Assembly (NCBI GenBank): GCA_965153355.1
Contig: OZ231126.1
Location: 14,136,001 to 14,200,000 of the forward strand
Length of the DNA: 64,000 bases
Reading direction: 5' to 3'
Source: Flaccisagitta enflata
Taxonomy: Eukaryota; Chaetognatha; Sagittoidea; Aphragmophora
This document shows, piece after piece, positions 1 through 12,040 of the stretch (position 1 is the first letter of the stretch; each line of letters starts with the position of its first letter). Both the position numbers and the translations under genes were made by a program. The notes under the pieces were generated by a model that worked only from the letters and a program-made list of their open reading frames with translations, did no database searches and had not been told where the DNA came from.

Positions 1-171
1 TTTTTCTCTTTTTTTTTTTTCGAACAAACTATAGCAAATATCATTATAATGTAAATGACTCAGTTTCATAGTCCGGCAGTCCATCGATCAAGCCATAACG
101 CACAAATTGAAAAGTGTGTTCCCCCTCGCCCCCTCCGTCTGCGACAACATCCCAATCCCGCTTACTCGCTG

Positions 172-350
172 TTATTAGTTGCGGACACGAAACTCAGTAA
201 GAGGCTTTGTCCGTCCGTCGGTCCGTCGGTCCGTCGGTCCGTCGGTCCGTCGGTCCGTAGGTCCGTAGGTCCGTCAGTCCATGATGAATTGGTGATCGAG
301 TTGAAAAGTGCAAAAATGTCCATTTTGATTTTGATTTGATTTTGAATTTT

Positions 351-447
<97 letters not shown>

Positions 448-522
448 GGATGGGCAAGGGTGTGGATGGGGGTTGTATGCAACGCAACGCAACGATATCG
501 TGACACCGCGTCACTTATTAAC
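172..522 (-). mobile_element. GGAC-family element, subtype D, with (GT)n
   Basis: On the minus strand it reads from a GTGACGCGGTGTCA-like end, through GTGGGCAAGGG and a (GT)n tract (about 355-444), to a (GTCC)n core (about 208-280) and the terminal GCGGACACGAAACT motif. The same arrangement recurs at 5698-5964, 54376-54660 and 62304-62556. Confidence 0.6.
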
Positions 523-811
523 AAATAGAAGAAACGTATTTTAGCGGAGGAAGCCCAGCGGTCTTTGTCAGTGGCTCAAGTTGACGTTGTATCTTAGGTG
601 GCGCACCTGCGTACGTTAAAAGAGCGCGCAACCAGCGTGCAGTAGGTCATTCAACTTGTTTTTGTTTTTGCCATTTTCTCTTCGACGCCTCGAAGACTTG
701 ACGTCAACTTCGACACGTCAAGTGAGTTATGTGTGTGTGAGTGAATCAAAAGTTAACGAACGACGAGAGGGAGACGAGAAATGTGAAAAACAAGAGATGC
801 GTATCACGGTT

Positions 812-822
812 GAGAAGAAGAG

Positions 823-854
<32 letters not shown>

Positions 855-1412
855 AGAAGAAGAAGAAGAAGAAGAAGAAGAAGAAGAAGAAGAAGAAGAA
901 GAAGAAGAAGAAGAAGAAAAAGAAAAAAAAGAAGAAGAATACGAAGAAGAAGGAGAAGGAGAAGAAGAAGACGAACAAGAACAAGAACAGGAAGAAGAAG
1001 AAGAAGAAGAAGAAGAAAAAGAAAAAGAAAAAGAAAAAGAAAAAGAAGAAAAAGAAAAAGAAAAAGAAAAAGAAAAAGAAAAAGAAAAAGAAAAAGAAAA
1101 AGAAAAAGAAGACAAAAGAAAAGAAGACGAAAAAAAAGACGAACAGGAACAAGAACAACAAGAAGAGGAAGTAGAAGAAGAAGAAGAAGAAGGAGACGAA
1201 AGAAAAGAAGACGAAAATTAAGACGAACAAGAACAAGAACAACAAGAAGAGGAAGAAGAAGAAGAAGAAGAGGAAGAAAAAAAAAGAAGAAGAAAAAGAA
1301 AAAGAAGAAGAAGAAGAAGAAGAAGAAGAAGAAGAAGAAGAAGAAGAAGAAGAAGAAGAAGAAGAAGAAGGAGAAGAAGAAGAAGATGAAGAAAAAGACG
1401 TCAATAACAACG

Positions 1413-1502
<90 letters not shown>

Positions 1503-1550
1503 GCAACAACCACAACAATAACAACAACAACAATAAAAACAACAACAACC

Positions 1551-1586
<36 letters not shown>

Positions 1587-1668
1587 AAAATCACAATAAC
1601 AACAATAAAAAATCAACATGATACAAACGAAAAAACGCTGAATTGGAAAAGAAAACAACAACAACAGC

Positions 1669-1699
<31 letters not shown>

Positions 1700-1700
1700 G

Positions 1701-1763
<63 letters not shown>

Positions 1764-1948
1764 GGATACAAACGAAAAATAATGCTGATATGAAATAGAA
1801 GAGGAAGAAGAAGAAGAAAGAGAAGAAGAAGAAGAAGAAGAAGAAGAAGAAGAAGAAGAAGAAGAAGAAGAAGAAGAAGAAGAAGAAGAACTAAGAATAC
1901 ATCAACAACAGCAACTACTTCAACAACAGCAACGACAACAGCAACAGC

Positions 1949-1998
<50 letters not shown>

Positions 1999-2062
1999 CC
2001 GTTGCAAAAAACAAAAAAACAAAAAACAACAACAACAACAACAACATCAACAATGAAAACAA

Positions 2063-2143
<81 letters not shown>

Positions 2144-2160
2144 AGAAACCGCAAAAACAA
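812..2160. repeat. GAA then CAA microsatellite mega-array
   Basis: About 600 bp of GAA/GAAAAA-type repeats is followed by CAA repeats, broken by short unique islands near 1590-1660 and 1760-1800. Long open frames (poly-K, -E, -R, -Q, -T, -N) exist only because trinucleotide repeats lack stops. The same order recurs at 54952-58375. Confidence 0.95.
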
Positions 2161-2409
2161 CAAAAACAGCAAAAACGCGGCACACAGTCGCAAGAAAATA
2201 TGAGAAAGCCGAAGCGAAGAAGGAAGCTGAAAAAGACGGTAAGCATGAGATAGAGAAGGGGTATGAAATGACAAGCTGATTTTAAAGAGAGCATGACACG
2301 TCTTAAGATGTTGACTCCTCTTAGATCAATGGTGCTGATAGGGTGCTGCGTGGGTGCTCCATCGTTTTTTGCGTCGGTTTTAATATCACCAGTGTCGATA
2401 ACTGCTTAT

Positions 2410-3019
2410 GACGGAAAGCAATTGATGGCAACACATAGTGTTTCACCCTATTTTTTCAACTATAGTTGAGTAATAATGATGCTAAAGATACTTTCATGAG
2501 ACAAATTATCTCCAGAAATGCTCTGAGTGTATGTCTTTGTCATATGCTGACCTCAAAAGAACCTTTAGATTGGCAATTCACACAAGAAAAGCAAAGAAAA
2601 TAAGGGTTCTTGGTGAAATTTTGCTTACATTTTTTTTTTGCTGCTGTTAAAATTATAAGACTCTCAAATGCAGAGAAATTTTGCATTTTCAAAAACAAAG
2701 CCGCCTCCATAATCAAATTTGGAAGGCCGCCATGTTCTTCATTTTTGTGTTTTTTCTTTTTCTATGCAAAATTATAATTTTAACAAGCCGCCTATCAGTG
2801 AACAAAAATTGAACTTTGAATATTTTCTAGAGAATACTTTTAGTTATTGATAGCTCTACTTGCTCTTTTTTCCTTTTTGAATGCAAATTTTGTAATAAAA
2901 TGTCTATTATAATATACTTCAATGATTTTTTTCATGTCATTCTTTGTTTTCAATTTCATGAAATTGTCTTTTTTGACCCCCGTTGACACACTAAATCTTG
3001 CCTTCGGATGCTCGCCGTC
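2410..3019. mobile_element. Non-autonomous DNA transposon with 4-bp TSD
   Basis: The element is absent from duplication copy 2, where the sequence passes straight from GATAACTGCGTAT to CAAAAGC (about 58615-58630). In copy 1 it is flanked by TTAT on both sides. Its ends are imperfect inverted repeats (GACGGAAAGCA against GACGGCGAGCA on the other strand). It has no ORF. Superfamily not assigned. Confidence 0.75.
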
Positions 3020-3874
3020 TTATCAAAAGCATTTGACTGTCAACTCACGCTTCGAGAGTCTGACATGAGTCAGTGAGGGCTCACAAGGCCCTCTTCCATA
3101 TCTTTCAGTTTGGTATACATTCTGAGGGATATTGTTCCGCCTATCATGAAACCGAATGAGACGGCAGCCTACATTGAGAGTGACTGTCAATCAATATCAT
3201 CAATGGGCGCCATAGCGTGTTCTAATGAGGAATGAGGTGAGCGACAGAACTACTTTGCAAAACAATTTGCTGGCAGTTTTTCTGCCTTCCGAATGTTCAC
3301 ATGCAATGTTTGGTTTAGTCGCTGCATCGGTCTGTTAGTCCATCTGTATATCCTTTAATCCATTTTATTTTTTGTTTCAAAGTGGTCCTTGTTTTTGCGT
3401 TATTTCACCTGCCCTACCACTCGCGAGTCAGAACTCAGAACCGTGATTGTCCCATTTCAATACCAAATGCCGGTACTCTCCTTGCCTGAAGCACGCATCG
3501 TTGCCTGTTCGAGCTTGTTCAACCAAATTCATAGAGAGGGTTAAAAGGCAAGCATATCATTTGCCTTTTGCTCGAGACGCTCTCTGACTAAAAATGTTTA
3601 ACAGCTTCTTGCATTATTGCACTTTGACTCAGGACTCGATTTACTCGCAAAACTTGTTATCTACAAAGAATCAAATATCAGCAACTCCATACGCTGGTCA
3701 CATGCTCCCCACCTTTACTTCGCTTTTGAATGATTCATTCTTGTGACAGTGTGACAGTGACCAAAAACCGAAAAAAAAACACTTATACTGGGTGTTCAAA
3801 TAAAATCTGCAGGTAGTTTTTAGTACGATATTGGGTGTTCAAATAAAAATTGTAGAGGTTTTCTGTTGCATACG

Positions 3875-4906
3875 ACATGATCTAGAGTATTTATTTGTTT
3901 CTTATTCAAGCTCTTTGACACTGTTGTAAAGCTTTAAAACTAAAATTTTGGATTGGACAAAAAATCCTTTTTCCCCACAATATCCCAACATAGGCCTCTT
4001 TTAAGAAAAAAGACCACTTGGCGTGGGTTGATGCCCAGAAATGTATCTTAAAGTTGAAAGCAGCACCAATAAACCCTAAAAACAGAGAAGAAAAAATTCT
4101 GAATTTAAACTTTGGTGTAGTTGAATTGTAATTAAGTATTTAATTCTGATTGATTCCATGAGGGTTATTCACTGATATGCTCAAACATAACATACAAAAA
4201 TTCTGACAGGCTTTGATAATAATATCTTAAACACTTACTAAAAAAAAACAAGTCAACTGTCAGTTGAGAAAAAGAAGAGGAAAATTTTTATAAGACAACT
4301 TTGATTCCCTAGTTACCCATCTTCCTGTTGGAGCAGCTCCATGAAATTTTTGCTGTAGGTAGGGGACGCGCTCAGCTGTATGCATATCAAATTTCATAGG
4401 AATTGAACAACAGGAAGTACGGTTTTTGTTGATTTTTTTGTCAAAAAATGACTTTTTAACATTTTATGAAAGATTCATGTTTGGCCCCCTAAATTTTATT
4501 ACGGCTTTTTCAAAAACATCAGATCTTGTCAAAAACATCAGATCTTTTCAAAAACATCAGATCTTTTCAAAAACATCAGATCTTTTCAAAAACATCAGAT
4601 CTTTACTATGATATTTTGCTCGAGTCTGATGTTCTTGGTTTTTTCATTTTCTAATTTTCCATGCGAATTTAAAATTTAGGGCAACAAAAGTAATGGTAAA
4701 TTGAGAGATAATTCAGGGAAATTCTCTTTGTTTTACATCATCATTTATAACTTCTTTTTTTAGGGTACAAATTTGCATTGTTTTTTTTTTTTACTAAATC
4801 AGTTGTGTTAACATAGTTAATGACTAGAAAAAGTCAAATTTGGCAAAAAAAAATTTCAGTTTTGACCTCTCGTGAATAGCAAATGGCATCAGATTTTTCA
4901 TGATGT
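3875..4906. mobile_element. 1-kb non-autonomous insertion, CATACG direct repeats
   Basis: It is present only in duplication copy 1; the empty site in copy 2 reads GTTGCACACGCACAC. The insertion is flanked by CATACG at 3869-3874 and 4907-4912. Its termini are short inverted repeats (ACATGATC against ACATCATG). The interior is AT-rich and non-coding and holds the 19-bp tandem repeat at 4510-4607. Confidence 0.7.
4510..4607. repeat. 19-bp tandem repeat, about 5 copies
   Basis: Unit AAAAACATCAGATCTTTTC is repeated about five times with few changes, inside the 3875-4906 insertion. Confidence 0.9.
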
Positions 4907-5697
4907 CATACGCACACTATGGAGTATGTAGAGATGCAAACAAGGTACCATTTGATAGAGGTCAATCTGCTTGACATTTTGGTGTATGGTTTTTTGTTTT
5001 TTTAACAAAAATTTCCAAGTAAATCAAGGTTACAAACTTTCCCTAATCAAACTTGCAGCAAAAACCAGTAGAAAAATGCTGTTTCCCTATTAAAATCTCC
5101 TCTTTAAGCTTTGCAAAGGGCCACTTAAACATTAGCTACTGCAAAAATCTTTTAAATTTATACTCTGGGAACAAAGACCCAGACACCTCAAAAACCGCAC
5201 ATTTTTAGCTTCTCTCGTTAGGGACAAAATTTTTTTTCGAACACCTGTTACAACTTTCAAAATAACCTTTAAAATGAACAACTAGTATCAATAGATAACA
5301 TATTTTGTACCTAACCTGACAAAGAGTTTTTATACAATCATATTGCAAAGCTCAGTAAATGAAACTAAACATTTCCTACAGTGATTTTAAGCAGCGCTTG
5401 GGACAAAAGACTTGCATTCCTAATTGGTGCTGCCCCTGTATACTTAAGTGGAACTATTATGTAAAAACCTAGTTCATGGATGTGGAGTATAGATAAGTAA
5501 AAACCTTGCATTTTTAGCTATACAAATTAAGGCTGCATTTTTTTTTTCGAACACCCGTTAACTTTTTGCTTTTTGTTCAAACATCAGGAATCAGGAAATC
5601 AAAGTTCAAGGATCAAAAGCCTCGCGATAGATCTAGGGTCAAGAAATTCAAATTAATGCAATGATTTGATCATATGTTTTTGACGGTTATGGCTTAA

Positions 5698-5964
5698 CAT
5701 GTGACGCGGTGTCACAATATCGTTACGGACGGGTGGGCAAGGGCATCCAATCCCCAGCGGCCCAGCCTCACCCCAACCCCACCCCCAACCGCCCCTGCAA
5801 CACACTCACACACCCACACACAAACAATAATAACGACAGTATCATGAATGCGCTTTTTTCGTGCTTTTAACAAGAGCGTGACGGACGGACGGACCGACGG
5901 ACAGAGGGACCGACGAACAAACGGACAAAGCCTCTTATAGAGTTGCGTGTCCGAAACTAGAAAT
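5698..5964 (+). mobile_element. GGAC-family element, subtype D
   Basis: It starts with a hairpin-forming GTGACGCGGTGTCAC, then GTTACGGACGGGTGGGCAAG, a (GGAC)n core near 5880-5930, and ends with GAGTTGCGTGTCCGAAACT. The counterpart in copy 2 is 62304-62556, so it predates the duplication. Confidence 0.65.
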
Positions 5965-6246
5965 TTCGTTTTTGGTCGTGTGCAACGTGGTTCTATGAGA
6001 TGCAAATTTCATTGCCGGTCTGTCCGTTGGCCGATGAAGTACCTGTATGGATATCGTTGCCCGACTATTGACTCCTGATTTCTAGTCACTTAGAATTTCT
6101 TTCATTTATCAGATGGCAAAATATGCAGCCAATTCCTATTTCCGTGTCCGTTTTAACTACGGCCTGATTTTGAGATAATAACAATTTGAATTTATGTGAT
6201 TATGTGATTACCTGAGAACCCCGATCTCCCCTGTAGAAAACCGATA

Positions 6247-6410
6247 AACAAGGAGGAATACAGCAATAGACTCACATGTCCATTTTCCAAGGAACAAGGC
6301 CAAGTAGGCCAATATGGTGCGACGTGTGGATCGTCGAACGAATGCGTTACCAACCAACCAACAGACCGACCGACGGACACAGCCAGTTATAGAGGTGCTT
6401 TGTCGCAACT
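6247..6410 (+). mobile_element. GGAC-family insertion with empty site
   Basis: Duplication copy 2 reads ACCGATGAAAAATGGGAAGA where copy 1 has ACCGATA, then AACAAGG...TCGCAACT, then AAAAATGG. The insertion is therefore exact, directly 5' of a host A-run, with no target-site duplication. Confidence 0.8.
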
Positions 6411-6512
6411 AAAAATGGAAAGAGGACAAGTAACGCCATAAGCGGAGAATCGCCATATGGGGAGAATAAACCAAGGATTCTCAAGATCTCTTTGTTTGGT
6501 TTGTCTTCATGA

Positions 6513-7164
6513 TGTAGTTATAACGGTATTGTTATATAGAGAACCAATTAATAAGACTCATCATATCCCCGTCATGCTCTGCCCCTGCCCTTTTGCCCCC
6601 GGTCATATCCTCTATCATATTGTGTGGCTTATCTCTGCTCATTGATATCATATATATATATATACCTTGATCCCTTTAGCCCCACTTTGCTTCCCCATGA
6701 TTTCCCCCCTCTCCTGACTCGATCCCTCTTGGTGAAGGAGGAGTCTGGGCTCTCATTGGTTACATTATTAGATCTGTGTAGAAAAGTGTGGATTGTTCTA
6801 GACTCTTCTATTCTGGAAGTTTCCTTCCTTTACATTGTATTGAGAATGATCTAGAAGCCTTCCTTTACATTGTATTGAGAAAGATCTAGAAGCCTCTAGA
6901 TCTTTCTATCGATCCCTCATGTCGATCCCTCTATCGATCTTGCCCTCCTCCTCTACCTCCTTCCTGTCCTGAGCCTTTATAAGCAATCACCCCCCTGATT
7001 GTGGGCTCTCCCCATTGCTGTAAGTCTTATGCGATGTTGCTGTGTTATCTACAAGTTGGTATGTATAACATATACTGTGCTCATATGCCTAGTTGCAAAT
7101 AAAAGTATAGGGGTTTTAACTTTGTCTTTGCCATTTACTTAAAGTATATTGTGCCTTATAACTA
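6513..7164 (+). mobile_element. Possible solo LTR
   Basis: It starts exactly where duplication A ends. The ends are inverted (TGTAGTTATAACGG and CCTTATAACTA). Inside are a CCAAT box in inverse (CATTGG), a heat-shock-type TTCTGGAAGTTTC near 6810, a 41-bp direct duplication around 6828-6910, a TATA-like TTTATAAG near 6976 and AATAAA near 7098, the usual U3-R order. The 3' terminus is not a clean CA and I see no matching target duplication, so this is tentative. Confidence 0.35.
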
Positions 7165-7718
7165 TTAGACCTAGGAAACTAGTCTAGAGGAATGGAGTAA
7201 AGCTTCTTAGTGGTAGTAGTAAGGGGACACCTAATTTAGATATCGTGATTATCATGAATTTTTTGGTCAATTCACACTTATAGACACTTAATAGGATGAT
7301 TTAGGTCGATCGCTACCTTCAGATTGCACTTTTGAGCACAATAAGCCTGCAAAAATGATGCTAGATTTGCCTCAGAATAATCGTTGATGACATGTCTTCA
7401 CGTTTTAGGCCATATCTCATACAATTTTTAAGATAAATATAAAAAATTGGTGACCAAAATGAAGAGTTTTTACAGACAAATCGACTGGTACCTTTGGCGG
7501 GAATATTGGTCCAACCGTTCAAAAGTTATTGCTTACTAAAGGCAAAAAAAGAAATGTAAAACATTAAAAATGGGCAAATATTGCAATTTTCAGTACACAA
7601 TCGATGATTAGTTACGATTTTTGAGGCCAACTGCTGGAACATGACCATCGCTAGAGAAAGTATGATACCGAGAGTAGTTTCTCACTAAAAACTGGATCGG
7701 ATATACCTAAAAACAGGT
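7165..7718. other. Non-coding, nothing recognised
   Basis: AT-rich DNA with no ORF, tandem repeat or known motif that I could identify. Confidence 0.6.
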
Positions 7719-7895
7719 AACAAGGCCGGATACACGGCCAATACCAGTTGCGGACGGGTGGGCAGGGGCGGAAATGCGCGTTTTCACACTTTTCAACTCG
7801 TGTTCACAGACAGACGGACGGACGGACGGACGTACGGACAGACGGACAGACGGACGGACGGACAAAGGCTCTCAAAGAGTTGCATGTCCACAACT
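7719..7895 (+). mobile_element. GGAC-family element, subtype B
   Basis: It begins AACAAGGCCGGATACACGGC, whose GGCCG/CGGCC arms can pair, continues through GTTGCGGACGGGTGGGCAGG and (GGAC)n, and ends with the hairpin AGTTGCATGTCCACAACT. Confidence 0.75.
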
Positions 7896-8271
7896 ATAAA
7901 CTAAGCAAAAATGATCATTTGGGAAGGTGCTGTGAGGCCGAAGACCACAAAACCCCATAAAAAGTAAAGTGTGATGGACAGATGGACTGACGGACCAACA
8001 AAGCAGGATGTAGAGTTTCCTAGCACGCCACTAAAAATTTGACAGACCGATGGACGGATTTACCGACGGACTGAAGGACTGACAGAGCAATTTGCGGGTT
8101 GGAAAAAAAACTATGCAGAATCAAATTTGATCGACGCTAGGTGCGCTTTAATTTGCAGTTTTGCCGCATGTGTGAAATTGGGCGGGATTCATAGGAATTT
8201 TGCCTCTTCCTTAGATTTCTATGGAAACTTCATGGTCACTCTAACGATGGTTCCCGATTGATTTGAGCGCG

Positions 8272-8580
8272 AACAAGGCCGGATACATGGCAATCCAGTC
8301 GCGGACGGTTGGGCAGGAGCGGTAATGCAAAAACCACTCGCAAATAAACAAGGCCGGATACACGGCCATCAGTTGCAGACGGGTGGGCAGGGGCGGAAAT
8401 ACGCGATTTCCCACTTTTCAACTCGAGCGTGACGGACCGACCGACCAACCAACCGACGGACGGACGGACAAAGCCTCTTATAGAGTTGCGTGTCCGCAAC
8501 TAAAAATGTGACCTACCAACCGACCGACCTACCGACCGACCTACTGACCGACCGACACGGCAAGTCGCGTGTCCGCGACT
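8272..8580 (+). mobile_element. GGAC-family element interrupted by another copy
   Basis: Left half 8272-8346 starts AACAAGGCCGG; right half 8502-8580 ends with AGTCGCGTGTCCGCGACT followed by AAAAA. The copy at 8347-8501 sits between them, inserted in front of an internal AAAAA. Confidence 0.75.
8347..8501 (+). mobile_element. GGAC-family element nested in an older copy
   Basis: A complete subtype B unit runs from AACAAGGCCGGATACACGGC to AGTTGCGTGTCCGCAACT, followed by AAAAA. It splits the element at 8272-8580. Confidence 0.8.
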
Positions 8581-8629
8581 AAAAACACACAAACACATTC
8601 ATTGCGCAAATTGCGTTTTTTACTTATTG

Positions 8630-8817
8630 AAGTCGTGTGCTACGCGACTCTACACCCCGCTTTGTCGGTCCGTGGGTCCGTTGGTCCGTCACACTTTACT
8701 TTTTTGCCATTTATAGGGTTTTTGGCCATGCTGCTCCTGCCCAAATGCTCCACTGACCTCAAATATGGCCCCTGCCCACCCGCACGCGACTGGGGTAGCC
8801 GTGTATCTGGCCTTGTT
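8630..8817 (-). mobile_element. GGAC-family element
   Basis: Minus-strand copy: hairpin AGTCGTGTGCTACGCGACT at its 3' end, GTCC repeats, then CCCACCCGCACGCGACTGGG and GGCCTTGTT at the other terminus. Confidence 0.7.
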
Positions 8818-8891
8818 TTAACACAAACTAAAGGAACAGACCAACAGACAAATCCACCACAGCCGGCAGGGATGTGTCATTCTTTCTTCTT

Positions 8892-9170
8892 CAGGGGTGT
8901 ATATAATTGAGCGGCTTTTGATTTTCCCCCCTCCTCCTGTGTTTGATTTCTTCCCTGTAATGTTTCCTTTTCCCCAAAGCTATAAAACAGTATATTTTCG
9001 GTTTAAATAGTATTAAATTGTGTTGTAGTAATTGTATTTTCATAGTATTAAATCTTCAAAAAATTTCTTTTTTCTTTCTTTCAAGCTTTTGATTTTCTTC
9101 CCCATCTCCAATTCTTTGATATGTTCCTCTCCACTGGGGAGGGGGGAATACTCAACTTTATACACCCCTG
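8892..9170. mobile_element. hAT-type MITE
   Basis: Terminal inverted repeats begin CAGGGGTGTATA and end TATACACCCCTG. The flanking 8 bp are TTCTTCTT and TTCTTCGT, a near-perfect 8-bp target duplication typical of hAT transposons. A homologous left end lies at 39245. There is no coding capacity. Confidence 0.8.
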
Positions 9171-9284
9171 TTCTTCGTTGTCATTATCACTTTCTTCGTA
9201 ATCGTCTTTATCTTGGTCGTCATGTTCTCTTGTTGCTGTATATCTGATTGTTTTAACCGAAAATTTTGATCGACTCATTCTCTC

Positions 9285-9780
9285 CCTCTTGCTTTTGCTC
9301 TCACGTTTGTTTTCGCGTCAGCTCTCGCGTCCGCACAGGCGTTCGCTCTCGCGTTTGCTCTTGCATTCGCATTGCGTTTGCTCTCGCATTTGCTCTCGCG
9401 TTTGCTCTCGCGTTTGCTCTCGTATTTGCTCTCGCTTTTGCTCTTGCGTTTGCTCTCGCATTTGCTCTAGTGTTCACTCTCACCTGTGCTCTCGCGTTTG
9501 CTCGCGTTTGCTCCCGCGTTTGCTCTCGCGTTTGCTCTTGCGTTTGCTCTTGTGTTCGCTCCCACATTTGCTCTTACGGTTGCTCTCACAGTTCCGCTTG
9601 AGTTTTCTCTCACATTCATGTTTGCTCTCGCATTTGCGTTAACTCTCACCATTGCTTTTGCATTTTTTCTCGCGTTGACTCTTGCATTTGCTTTCACATC
9701 CGCTCTCGTGTTCACTTGTGTTCTCTCCTGCTCTCTCTTGCTCTCGCTTTTGCCTTTCCTTTTGCTTTTGTTCTGTTTTC
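9285..9780. repeat. 12-bp minisatellite (GCTCTCGCGTTT)n
   Basis: Degenerate dodecamer array with variants GCTCTCGCATTT and GCTCTTGCGTTT. Period 12 keeps frames open, giving Ala/Phe/Leu or Ala/Asn/Arg repeats with no other coding signal. Confidence 0.9.
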
Positions 9781-9942
9781 ACTTTCCCTCTTGCTCTCAC
9801 TCTCTGGATACTTTATTACTTTTTGTGTATATTTGTGTGTGTGATGGGAGTTGGTGTGTGAATCTGGGCTGGATGCCCCTGTCCACCAGTCCGCAACAAC
9901 ATTGAGACCCCGCGTTACTTGTGACTCGTGACAATCGCGTTT

Positions 9943-10133
9943 GTAGCCACTTGCTACGCACTGTACACCCCGTTTTTTTGTCCGTCCGTGCGTCGGTCAG
10001 TCCCCCTTTCACTTTTTAGGCGTTTTTGAGCTGTTTTGGCTCACTGCTCCTGCCCAAATGCTTGACTGATCTCCTCCATTACTACCCCTGCCCGTTTGCA
10101 AGCAACTGGGGTAGCCGTGTATTCAGCCATGTT
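9943..10133 (-). mobile_element. Decayed GGAC-family element
   Basis: It keeps GTCCGTCCGTGCGTCGG, CCTGCCCAAATGC and GTAGCCGTGTATTCAGCC in the order seen on the minus strand of intact copies; the terminal hairpin is degraded. Confidence 0.5.
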
Positions 10134-11836
10134 AACAGGCCACTCGGTCGCTCGTAACATTTGTTCCCTCACTCGCTCCGCAGCGCTCCGCTTTGCTACG
10201 CTTGCTTCACTTGCTCGCTCCATTCACAAGCTATCTCACTCACTTTGCTCACTTCCTTGTGGGGACAGTTGCAGTTCATATGTGTTTACGCTGAAAACGC
10301 GTTCCACGGAATCACTTGAGATTCTTGTTGACAATAGAAACACACTCAGTATATGGTCTCATTCGAGCCAAAAACAGCCGAGAAACGCAGATGCATGGAG
10401 GGATGAGCAGACGGAAAGACGAATGAATGAACCAACTGACCAATGGATTGACAAGAAGTGGCCTATAGAGTCACGTGTCCGTAGTTTGAATGTAAGGGGC
10501 CTTGAAATTTGTAATATAATCCTTGGAGGGATATTTTTCTTTTTTTGATTTTTGAATCATAGTTCATTTATACTAAATAAGAGGCATCAAGATAATTTCT
10601 TGATAGTGTTAGCACTATGTCCTTGTGTTTACGATGGTGTAATACATTTTAGGAATTCCTATGCAGATCCGGCCATGCAAGCTTTACATCAAGAAATTGA
10701 TGATTTTAATGTAAATCTTTAATTTTTCAGATTCGACTTTATACATACACATAATCATATTTATCATGTCAAGAGCTTTCGAACGATATGCTGCATGATA
10801 TATTTTGTTGGAATTAAAAACAATTTATGAACTATTGAGTTTTTTGTTTGACTTACCCTATCGGCTGCAGCGCGTTGACCTTTTCGTGCGCAAGAAAATC
10901 AACCACCGCGAAGCAGCCATTTTTACTAAAACAAACTTTACAAATGCACGCATGGTAGGAGGTGAGCGCATTGACCGATTTTGATGAAATTTGAGATATA
11001 GGTCCTTCTTGGTCTACTCTTTCATATATATCTGAACTTCGTGAAGCGAAAAACAATGAGATCCCTTCCCGTTTCGTCAAAGTTGAGGTCTATTTTGATA
11101 GTTTCCATGGATCGCAACAACCATTTTTCTCCCGGATTTTTATGATTTCTTGATGCTATATGGTGTAATCTGACATGCTCTAGCATATTTAGCATTGATA
11201 ATAGCTCATTGTCGGACAATCAACACTCTTTATCTCATATCTAAGCTATCTTTGGCGCAGAAATTTCGCGTTTTTCAACGATTATTTTACACGACCTTGC
11301 TGAGCGTCGTGACCGGTCGCTAGTGGTAGGTGTCAGTCCAGCCACCTTTAAAGGAGGAGAGAGTAGGAAGGACACATGCCCCATCAGTAGTACTCAGGTT
11401 ATACCTTAGGACCGAAAACTTACCTGTTTTCGATAAATATACATAGATGGTGGCAGCAGTGTGTCAGGAGGCGTTTCTCTTTGTTGTTTTTTGAAGGGGA
11501 GGAGTGCTTCTGACCGTTTTTGAAAAATAAACGAGAATTCGATTCAAAAACCAACACGATACCTTTAACCAAATTTGGTATAACCTGATTGGCACAAATA
11601 TATAGGCATATTCATACTCTATACCTTTATGCAGCTAATCATAGGTCGGCCAGGCAGAGTTGCTGTAACAGTGATCCAAACCTAGTAAGTCAAACAGCAA
11701 TTTTGCCTTGAGCACCGGGAGAGCGAGATGCTGAAGAGTAGGCGAGCTGTATAGCTGTGGAAGTCGATTCATCACAAGTCATTCCCCACCTGGTGATTAT
11801 CGGCGGAGAAACCAGCGTCAAAGCAGCAACCGTTCA
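10134..11836. other. No gene recognised; possible LTR/PBS remnant
   Basis: Mostly unique non-coding DNA. Near 11440-11470 the text ATACATAGATGGTGGCAGCA resembles an LTR end followed by a primer-binding site, but I see no paired LTR or gag-pol behind it. 10150-10250 is rich in CGCT/GCTC words. Confidence 0.35.
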
Positions 11837-12040
11837 TTGGCGTTGAAGCGGCGGCCAATCAACGGCGTCGAGGAGGCGGCCATTCAGCGGCGTCGAGGAG
11901 GCGGCCATTCAGCGGCGTCGAGGAGGCGGCCATTCAGCGGCGTCAAAGAGGCGGCTATTCAGCGGCGTCGAGGAGGCCACTCAGCGGCGTTGAGGCGGAG
12001 GCCACTCAGCGGCATCAAAGAAGCGGTCGTTCGGTGGTGA
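11837..12040. repeat. 27-bp tandem repeat
   Basis: Units of GGCGTCGAGGAGGCGGCCAT followed by TCAGC are repeated about seven times and grade into GATCAGCAACAACC repeats to 12230. Confidence 0.85.

Larger units (their letters stand above)
1..6512. repeat. Segmental duplication A, copy 1
   Basis: This block matches 54150-62937 in the same order and orientation: the GGAC/(GT)n element near the start, the GAA/CAA arrays, unique text at 2250-2405, 3020-3870 and 4913-6240, and the end near 6512. Copy 1 alone carries insertions at 2410-3019, 3875-4906 and 6247-6410. Copy 2 alone carries others. It runs off the left edge of the window. I saw no gene in it. Identity looks high by eye but was not computed. 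Confidence 0.85.

Noticed and set aside
162-524. ORFs with Ser-Val-Arg-Pro or Asp-Gly-Pro-Thr repeats and poly-Thr-His
   Set aside because: They come from the GTCC/GGAC core and (GT)n of the GGAC-family transposon; the same peptides recur at every copy.
727-2294. Long ORFs of poly-Lys, -Arg, -Leu, -Gln, -Thr, -Val and similar
   Set aside because: They are read from GAA and CAA microsatellites in every frame on both strands; there is no unique protein sequence. The same applies at 54856-56344, 57163-58510 and 17527-18200.
9266-9905. Ala-Phe-Ala-Leu and Ala-Asn-Ala-Arg repeat ORFs
   Set aside because: The 12-bp minisatellite has a period divisible by three, which keeps frames open; no start context, splice signal or unique domain.
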